The translations under genes and the position numbers were made by a program. This document shows, piece by piece, positions 59,149 to 64,000 of a stretch of DNA of 64,000 nt. The notes beneath the pieces are model-generated. The model had not been told where the DNA came from, did not search any database, and saw nothing but the letters and a program-made list of their open reading frames with translations. Source of the stretch: DASSUW01 sp963730535. GTDB lineage: Bacteria > Actinomycetota > Thermoleophilia > Solirubrobacterales > Solirubrobacteraceae. Each line of letters opens with the position of its first letter. The first letter of the stretch is position 1. The stretch is from NCBI GenBank assembly GCA_963730535.1, contig CAVSRU010000005.1, positions 620,001-684,000 on the forward strand. The letters are read 5' to 3'.

Positions 59149-59160
59149 TATCATCGCGGC
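59149..59160 (+). promoter_or_regulatory. -10 box of the GAF-SpoIIE gene
   Basis: TATCAT at 59149-59154, then 6 nt, then GTG 59161. Predicts a leaderless transcript starting only a few bases after the flippase stop. Confidence 0.55.
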
Positions 59161-60516
59161 GTGTCGGAGTTCTCCGCGCTGCAGTACGTCACGGACGCAG
59201 CGCTGGCATACCTGTCGCAGGACGATCTGCTCGAGGAGCTCCTGAGCCGCATCACCGAGGTGCTGTCCGCCGACACCGCGGCGATCCTCCTGCTCGACGA
59301 GAGCGCCGGCGTCGTGCGGGCCCGCGCCGCCCGCGGCATCGAGGAGGAGGTCGAGCAGGGCGTCCAGATCCCCGTCGGCCGCGGCTTCGCCGGCCGCATC
59401 GCCGCCGAGCGGCACGCCATCGCAATCGAGGACGTCGACCACGCCGACATCCTCAACCCGATCCTGCGCGAGAAGGGCATCCGCTCGCTGCTCGGCGTCC
59501 CCCTGCTCGTCGAAGGCCGCGTGATCGGCGTCCTGCACGTCGGCAGCCTCACCCCGCGCCACTTCACCGCCGACGAGACCGACCTGCTCCAGCTCACCGC
59601 CGACCGCCTGGCGGTGGCCATCGAACACACGAACCTGCATGACGGCGAGCGGCTGGCGCGCGAGGAGGCGGAGGCGGCGTCGCGCCGGCTCGAGTCGCTC
59701 CAGCGGATCACCGACGCGGCGCTCGCGTACCTGTCGCAGGACGATCTGCTCGAGGAGCTCCTGAGCCGCATCACCGAGGTGCTGTCCGCCGACACCGCGG
59801 CGATCCTCCTGCTCGACGAGAGCGCCGGCGTCGTCCGGGCCCGCGCCGCCCGCGGCATCGAGGAGGAGGTCGAGCAGGGCGTCCAGATCCCCGTCGGCCG
59901 CGGCTTCGCCGGCCGCATCGCCGCCGAGCGGCGCGCCATCGCGATCGAGGACGTCGACCACGCCGACATCCTCAACCCGATCCTGCGCGAGAAGGGCATC
60001 CGCTCGCTGCTCGGCGTCCCCCTGCTCGTCGAAGGCCGCGTGATCGGCGTCCTGCACGTCGGCAGCCTCACCCCGCGCCACTTCACCGCCGACGAGACCG
60101 ACCTGCTCCAGCTCACCGCCGACCGCGTCGCGGTGGCGATCGAGCACGCGAGGCTGTACGAGCAGCGCCGCTTGGCCGAGGCGCTCCAGCATCGCCTGCT
60201 GCCCAGCGACCTCGGCCGCATCCCCGGGATCGAGCTCGCCACCCGCTACCTGCCCGCCAGCGGCGAGAGCCTGGGCGGCGACTGGTACGACGCGTTCATG
60301 CTCAGTCGCGGCCGCATCGTCGTGGCGACCGGCGACGTCGTCGGCCACGGTCTCGAGGCGGCGGCCGTGATGGGCCAGCTCCGCACGGCTCTGCGCGCGT
60401 ATGCGGCGGACGATCATCCGCCCGACGCGGTCGTCGAGCACGTGAACAACCTGATGCTGAGCCTGGGGCCGACGCGCGATGACGACGCTCGCGTACATGG
60501 TCATCACCCCGGATGA
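59161..60516 (+). CDS. GAF-GAF-SpoIIE phosphatase, 5' part (frameshifted)
   Basis: 451 aa before a stop caused by a shift. Two GAF domains (about 15-165 and 188-338) are almost identical, joined by a short coiled coil (ERLAREEAEAASRRLESLQR). The SpoIIE/PP2C phosphatase begins near 340: LQHRLLPSDLGRIPGIELATRYLPASG, GGDWYDAF and GDVVGHGLEAA (metal Asp residues). It stops inside this domain after SLGPTRDDDARVHG. The rest of the domain is in the +1 frame from 60479. The intact protein would sense a signal through GAF and dephosphorylate the STAS partner. Confidence 0.85.
   Translation: MSEFSALQYVTDAALAYLSQDDLLEELLSRITEVLSADTAAILLLDESAGVVRARAARGIEEEVEQGVQIPVGRGFAGRIAAERHAIAIEDVDHADILNPILREKGIRSLLGVPLLVEGRVIGVLHVGSLTPRHFTADETDLLQLTADRLAVAIEHTNLHDGERLAREEAEAASRRLESLQRITDAALAYLSQDDLLEELLSRITEVLSADTAAILLLDESAGVVRARAARGIEEEVEQGVQIPVGRGFAGRIAAERRAIAIEDVDHADILNPILREKGIRSLLGVPLLVEGRVIGVLHVGSLTPRHFTADETDLLQLTADRVAVAIEHARLYEQRRLAEALQHRLLPSDLGRIPGIELATRYLPASGESLGGDWYDAFMLSRGRIVVATGDVVGHGLEAAAVMGQLRTALRAYAADDHPPDAVVEHVNNLMLSLGPTRDDDARVHGHHPG
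59209..60126 (+). repeat. Near-identical tandem repeat encoding duplicated GAF domains
   Basis: 59209-59607 and 59728-60126 (399 bp each, offset 519 bp = 173 codons) differ at about three positions by direct comparison. The repeat unit covers nearly the whole GAF domain. Identity at silent sites points to very recent duplication or gene conversion. Confidence 0.9.
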
Positions 60517-61249
60517 GGAGCTGCTCGAGCTGGTCAATGCCGGCCATCCGCCGCCGCTCGTGATCGGTCCCGACGGCGCGGCGTCCTTCCTCCCGCTCGC
60601 GGGAGGGATCGCGCTCGGCACGACGCCGGTCGCCCGATACCGGTGCGACGCCCACCCGTTCCCGACCGGCACGACCGTCGTCCTCTTCACCGACGGCCTC
60701 GTCGAATCGCGCGGCCGGTCGATCGACGAGGGCCTGGAGCGTCTGCGCGCGTTCTCTGCGGGCCATAGGAGCGTCGAGGATCTGTGCACCGGGATCGTCG
60801 ATCGGCTGGTGCCGGAGCAGCGCCCCGACGACATCGCCGTGATCGCCGTCCGGGTGCCGCCACCGCCCGACCGGCTGCGCGCGCGGTGGCCGGCCGAGCG
60901 CGACTCCCTCGTCGCCGTCCGCCAGCTCCTGCGGCGCTGGCTGCGTGCCCAGTCGGCGACCGAGGACGAGATCTACGACATCACGGTCGCCTGCCAGGAG
61001 GCGTGCGCGAATGCCGTCGAGCACGCCTACCGCCCCGGGCGCGAGTGGTTCGAGGTGGAGGCGACGTGCGACGACCGTCGCGTCCGCGTGGTCGTGCGCG
61101 ATCACGGCCGTTGGCGGCCGCCCCGCGGGAGCAACCGCGGGCGGGGCCTGCCGCTGATGCGCGCGCTGATGGAGCGGGTGGACGTGGAGCACACCGACGA
61201 GGGGACGCTGGTCGTACTCGAGCGCACGCTGGCCGAGGAGGCCGCATGA
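60479..61249 (+). CDS. SpoIIE phosphatase 3' part + RsbW-like HATPase (frameshifted continuation)
   Basis: Frame begins TTLAYMVITPDEELLELVNAGHPPPLV, which is the middle of a SpoIIE domain, continuing the 59161 gene. TDGLVESRG and PDDIAVIAVRV supply the last metal Asp residues. From about residue 125 a GHKL ATPase of the RsbW/SpoIIAB type follows: VACQEACANAVEHAYRPG (N box), VVRDHGRW, GRGLPLMRALMERV. Together the parts make GAF-GAF-PP2C-HATPase, a regulator of anti-sigma signalling. The stop overlaps the STAS start (ATGA). A separate start at ATG 60479 is not expected to give a working phosphatase. Confidence 0.82.
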   Translation: MTTLAYMVITPDEELLELVNAGHPPPLVIGPDGAASFLPLAGGIALGTTPVARYRCDAHPFPTGTTVVLFTDGLVESRGRSIDEGLERLRAFSAGHRSVEDLCTGIVDRLVPEQRPDDIAVIAVRVPPPPDRLRARWPAERDSLVAVRQLLRRWLRAQSATEDEIYDITVACQEACANAVEHAYRPGREWFEVEATCDDRRVRVVVRDHGRWRPPRGSNRGRGLPLMRALMERVDVEHTDEGTLVVLERTLAEEAA

Positions 61250-61596
61250 CCTGGATCGCAACCGTCAGCGAGGAGCGCCATGGCGAGCTCCCGATCGCCG
61301 TGATCGACGGCGAGATCGACGCCTCGAACGCCGCCGAGATCGGCGAACGCGTGCGGCTGCTGCTCTCCAACCGAAGCGCCGCGCTCCTCGTCGACCTCAC
61401 GCGGATCACCTACCTCGACAGCGCCGGGATCAACGTGCTCTTCGAGCTCGGCACCGAGCTGCGCGACCGCCAGCTCCAGCTGCACCTGATCGTCGGCCCG
61501 GAGCAGCCGATCACGCGCGCGATCTCACTCACCGGTCTGGACGCCGTGGTCCCCGTGCACCCCACGCGCGAGGCCGCGCTCGAGCACGCGGGCTAG
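61246..61596 (+). CDS. STAS-domain anti-sigma factor antagonist
   Basis: 116 aa. STAS fold with the phosphorylatable Ser in TYLDSAGINVLFELG, preceded by IAVIDGEIDASNAAEIGERV. This is the RsbV/SpoIIAA type, switched by phosphorylation from an RsbW-like kinase and dephosphorylation by a SpoIIE-type phosphatase, both activities present in the preceding split gene. The stop overlaps the convergent cysC stop. Confidence 0.93.
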   Translation: MTWIATVSEERHGELPIAVIDGEIDASNAAEIGERVRLLLSNRSAALLVDLTRITYLDSAGINVLFELGTELRDRQLQLHLIVGPEQPITRAISLTGLDAVVPVHPTREAALEHAG

Positions 61597-62186
61597 CGCG
61601 GGAGCGCGGCGAGGACGCGCTCGGCGGCGGTCTCGAGCGGCTCGTCGCCGGTGACGACGACGTCGGGCGCGTCCGGGGGCTCGTACGGGTCGTCGACCCC
61701 GGTCAGGTGCTGGAGCTCGCCCGCGCGGGCGCGGGCATAGAGGCCCTTCGGGTCGCGGCGCTCGCACTCCTCGAGCGAGGTCGCCACGTGGACCTCGACG
61801 AACGGCAGCTCGAGCCGCTCGTGGACGGCCCGGGCCGCCGCCCGGTCGGCGCGGTACGGGGAGACCAGCGCGACCAGCACGACCACGCCGGCATCGGCGA
61901 GCAGGGCCGACACCTCTGCTGTGCGCCGCACGTTCTCGGCCCGGTCCTCGGCCGAGAAGCCGAGGTCGCCGTTGAGCCCGTGGCGCAGGTTGTCGCCGTC
62001 GAGCACGAAGGCGGGCCGCCCCTCCCCCACCAGCCGCGCCTCGACCGCCGCCGCCACCGTCGACTTGCCGGAGGCCGGCAGCCCGGTCATCCACACGGTC
62101 GCGCCCGGATGCCCGAGCGCGTCCCAGCGCTGCGCGCGGTCGAGCAGCCCCTGCTGCCAGACCACGTTGCTCGAGCGCGATGGCAC
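61593..62186 (-). CDS. cysC: Adenylylsulfate (APS) kinase
   Basis: 197 aa from GTG 62186, which overlaps the cysD stop by one base (TAGTG). WMTGLPASGKSTVAAAVEARL is the P-loop, FVLDGDNLRHGLNGDLGFSAEDR the APS site, VALVSPYRADRAAAR and EVHVATSLEECERRDPKGLY follow. Phosphorylates APS to PAPS for sulfation or sulfate reduction. An N-terminal segment SSNVVWQQGLLDRAQRW is typical. Confidence 0.95.
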   Translation of the reverse strand: MPSRSSNVVWQQGLLDRAQRWDALGHPGATVWMTGLPASGKSTVAAAVEARLVGEGRPAFVLDGDNLRHGLNGDLGFSAEDRAENVRRTAEVSALLADAGVVVLVALVSPYRADRAAARAVHERLELPFVEVHVATSLEECERRDPKGLYARARAGELQHLTGVDDPYEPPDAPDVVVTGDEPLETAAERVLAALPR

Positions 62187-63085
62187 TAGAAGTAGCCCTC
62201 GCGCTTGCGGTCCTCCATCGCCGCCTCGCTCACCCGGTCGTCCGCGCGCGTCTGGCCGCGCTCGGTGACCCGCGTGGCGGCGATCTCGGTGATCACGTCG
62301 TCGAGCGACGCCGCGTCGGAGCGCACCGCGCCCGTGCAGCTCATGTCGCCGACCGTCCGGTAGCGGACCGAGGCGGTGAACGGATCCTCGCCGTCCATGC
62401 GCTCGATGAACTCGGACACCGCGTAGAGCATGCCGTCGCGCTCGAACACCTCGCGCTCGTGGGCGAAGTAGATCGACGGGATCTCGAGGCCCTGGGTGCG
62501 GATGTACTCCCACACGTCGAGCTCCGTCCAGTTCGAGAGCGGGAACACGCGCACGTGCTCGCCGCGGCGGATGCGGCCGTTGTAGAGGTCCCACAGCTCC
62601 GGCCGCTGGCGGCGCGGCTCCCACTGGCCGTCCTCGTCGCGGAAGGAGAAGATCCGCTCCTTCGCGCGGGCCCGCTCCTCGTCGCGGCGGGCGCCCCCGA
62701 ACGCGGCGTCGAAGCCGTGCTCGGTGATCGCGTCGAGCAGCGTCACCGTCTGGAGGCGGTTGCGCGAGGCGCGCGGGCCCGTCTCCTCGACCACGCGCCC
62801 GGCGTCGATCGACTCCTGCACCGACGCCACGACCACGTTCGGGACCCGGCGGTCGCGGAACTCGATCGCCTCCGGGAAGTTGTGCCCGGTGTCGACGTGC
62901 ATGACCGCGAACGGGACGTCGCCGGGCGCGAACGCCTTCTCGGCCAGCCGCAGCAGCACGATCGAGTCCTTGCCGCCGGAGAACAGCAGCACCGGCTTCT
63001 CGAACTCGGCCGCCACCTCGCGGATGACGTGGATCGCCTCCGCTTCGAGGACCTGCAGGTGGGTCGCGGTGGTGGCGGCGGTCAC
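62186..63085 (-). CDS. cysD: Sulfate adenylyltransferase subunit 2
   Basis: 299 aa from GTG 63085 (GTGA overlap with the TauE gene). PP-loop LLFSGGKDSIVLLRLAEKAF, VMHVDTGHNFPEAIEFRD, GGARRDEERARAKERIFSFRD, FPLSNWTELDVWEYIRTQGL, and RTVGDMSCTGAVRSDA. CysD adenylates sulfate together with the GTPase CysN; no cysN is visible between cysD and cysC or anywhere in the window. Confidence 0.96.
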   Translation of the reverse strand: MTAATTATHLQVLEAEAIHVIREVAAEFEKPVLLFSGGKDSIVLLRLAEKAFAPGDVPFAVMHVDTGHNFPEAIEFRDRRVPNVVVASVQESIDAGRVVEETGPRASRNRLQTVTLLDAITEHGFDAAFGGARRDEERARAKERIFSFRDEDGQWEPRRQRPELWDLYNGRIRRGEHVRVFPLSNWTELDVWEYIRTQGLEIPSIYFAHEREVFERDGMLYAVSEFIERMDGEDPFTASVRYRTVGDMSCTGAVRSDAASLDDVITEIAATRVTERGQTRADDRVSEAAMEDRKREGYF

Positions 63086-63969
63086 GAGATTCCGATCTCC
63101 AGCGGCGCTCGGCGGCGCAGGACGAGATAGCAGAGGACGGCGAGCAAGAGCGGCACGCCGATGAGCACGATGGCAGGAAGCTCCAGCCCGGCCTTGCTGA
63201 GGAGGCCGAGCGAGGACGCGAGCAGCACCACCCCGAGCGCCGCGCGCAGCGCGTTCTGCGGCACGCGGGTGGCGACGTTGCTGCCGACCCAGACACCCGG
63301 GATCGAGCCGAGCAGCAGCGTCCCCATGAGCCCGAAGTCGATGTTGCCCGACAGCAGGTGCGCGAACGCGGCCACCCACAACAGGACGGCCGCGTGCGCG
63401 ACGTCGGTGCCCACCACGCGATGGGGGCTGAGGCGGAAGCCGAGGATCAGGCCGATGGCGATCAGCGTCCCGGAGCCGGCGGACGTGACGCCGAGCACGA
63501 GGCCGATCGAGGCGCCGAGTGCGACAGCCGCCGCCTTGTGCCGGGCGTTCATGACGAAGGCGCCGCGCTCGCGGGCCGCGTGGTCGGCGAGAGCCAGCGC
63601 CCGCAGCAGCACGAGCGCGCCGGTCAGCGCGAGTGTCCCACCGATGGCGAGGAGCAGGAAGGTGTCGAAGCTGTCGCCCCACGATTCACGGAGGCGGTCG
63701 AGCAGCCACACGCCGACCAGCGCCGCCGGGCACGACCCGATCGCCAGCCACAGCGCCATTCGCGGGAACACCGTGCCCTTGCGGAAGTGCCGAAAGCCGC
63801 CGACCGTCTTGGTCACGGCGGCGTACGCGAGGTCGGTGCCGACCGCCACGACGGGCTGGATGCCGGCCACCAGGATGAGCAGCGGGGTCATCAGCGAGCC
63901 GCCGCCCATGCCGGTGACACCGACGAGCGCGCCCACGCCGAGGCCGAAGAGGATGATCGCCGGGTCCAT
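63082..63969 (-). CDS. TauE/SafE-family sulfite/anion exporter-like membrane protein
   Basis: 295 aa with about 8 membrane helices. N-terminal LFGLGVGALVGVTGMGGGSLMTPLLILVAG carries the family's Gly-rich GxxxGGG motif, repeated as GVTSAGSGTLIAIGLIL in the second half. First gene of TauE-cysD-cysC, so sulfate uptake or sulfite handling is the likely job. Confidence 0.9.
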   Translation of the reverse strand: MDPAIILFGLGVGALVGVTGMGGGSLMTPLLILVAGIQPVVAVGTDLAYAAVTKTVGGFRHFRKGTVFPRMALWLAIGSCPAALVGVWLLDRLRESWGDSFDTFLLLAIGGTLALTGALVLLRALALADHAARERGAFVMNARHKAAAVALGASIGLVLGVTSAGSGTLIAIGLILGFRLSPHRVVGTDVAHAAVLLWVAAFAHLLSGNIDFGLMGTLLLGSIPGVWVGSNVATRVPQNALRAALGVVLLASSLGLLSKAGLELPAIVLIGVPLLLAVLCYLVLRRRAPLEIGIS

Positions 63970-64000
63970 GAGCGAGCGGGCTAGGTTAGCCCGCGGCGCC
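63970..64000 (-). promoter_or_regulatory. Promoter of the TauE-cysD-cysC unit with operator-like repeat
   Basis: Minus-strand TAACCT (63988-63983) lies 13 nt before the ATG. It sits inside GCGGGCTA-GGT-TAGCCCGC (63976-63994), a perfect 8-bp inverted repeat with 3-nt spacer, so a regulator could cover the -10 box. Confidence 0.5.

Noticed and set aside
58726..60834. Minus-strand frame of 702 codons with internal amino-acid repeats
   Set aside because: The repeats only mirror the duplicated GAF DNA on the other strand.
1..64000. tRNA or rRNA genes
   Set aside because: No cloverleaf or rRNA-like segments were recognised by eye; a tRNAscan/Infernal run would be needed to exclude them formally.

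Overview
The window is about 72-73% GC by eye, packed with genes, and looks like the chromosome of a high-GC actinobacterium. I favour class Thermoleophilia (Solirubrobacter/Conexibacter-like). Reasons: a mycobacterium-like order of DUF177, rnc, smc, ftsY and ffh; a SepIVA-like DivIVA protein; an Rv0501/Rv0502-like epimerase/acyltransferase pair; many GTG starts; and many promoters whose only visible element is a TANNNT -10 box 6-13 nt before the start codon (leaderless mRNAs). This is inference from gene content, not from a marker-gene search.

Layout. 0-8.3 kb: a tyrosine recombinase cut by the window edge, an L,D-transpeptidase, an epimerase/acyltransferase pair divergent from an alpha/beta hydrolase, ilvD and thiD. 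8.3-28.6 kb, minus strand: a chain of core genes, read in transcription order as rpmF-plsX-acpP-rnc-smc, an LLM flavoenzyme, ftsY, a VanX-like peptidase, NfeD and SPFH proteins, ffh-rpsP-khpA-rimM-(PLP lyase)-trmD-rplS-lepB-rnhB and yraN-comM-dprA. A divergent sthA sits beside ffh. 28.6-36.3 kb: an accessory block (GGDEF-EAL protein, Fe3+ ABC transporter, PQQ-type sugar dehydrogenase, glycosyltransferase-like membrane protein) separating rpmF from its usual partner DUF177. 36.3-48.9 kb: DUF177, an acyl-CoA synthetase, a macro-domain protein, acylphosphatase, a coiled-coil protein with a possible PD-(D/E)XK nuclease core, sepIVA-like, coaD, rsmD, a thioesterase, a homocysteine methyltransferase, recG, fakA and rpmB. 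48.9-56.1 kb: a PASTA-less Ser/Thr kinase, an EamA transporter divergent from a LysR regulator, a secreted protein and the ribD-ribE-ribBA-ribH operon. 56.2-64 kb: a GT2/methyltransferase ORF, a flippase-like protein, a GAF-GAF-SpoIIE-HATPase signalling protein split by a frameshift plus its STAS partner, then cysC-cysD-TauE.

Non-coding structure is the least explained part. Four intergenic elements (572-783, 11333-11538, 22998-23144, 41691-41896) share ~30-bp inverted ends around different palindromic cores. All four sit with the same end 4-15 bp after the stop codon of a minus-strand gene. A second family of ~55-bp hairpins occurs three times (16045, 28350, 36268). Four divergent gene pairs share overlapping, oppositely facing -10 boxes with no room for leaders. 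Coding oddities: an RNase III lacking two of four metal ligands, an almost identical 399-bp GAF repeat, two apparent +1 frameshifts within 4 kb, and a bL19 with a ~90-residue acidic tail. No tRNA, rRNA, CRISPR array or insertion sequence was seen, and no gene-free stretch exceeds 300 bases.
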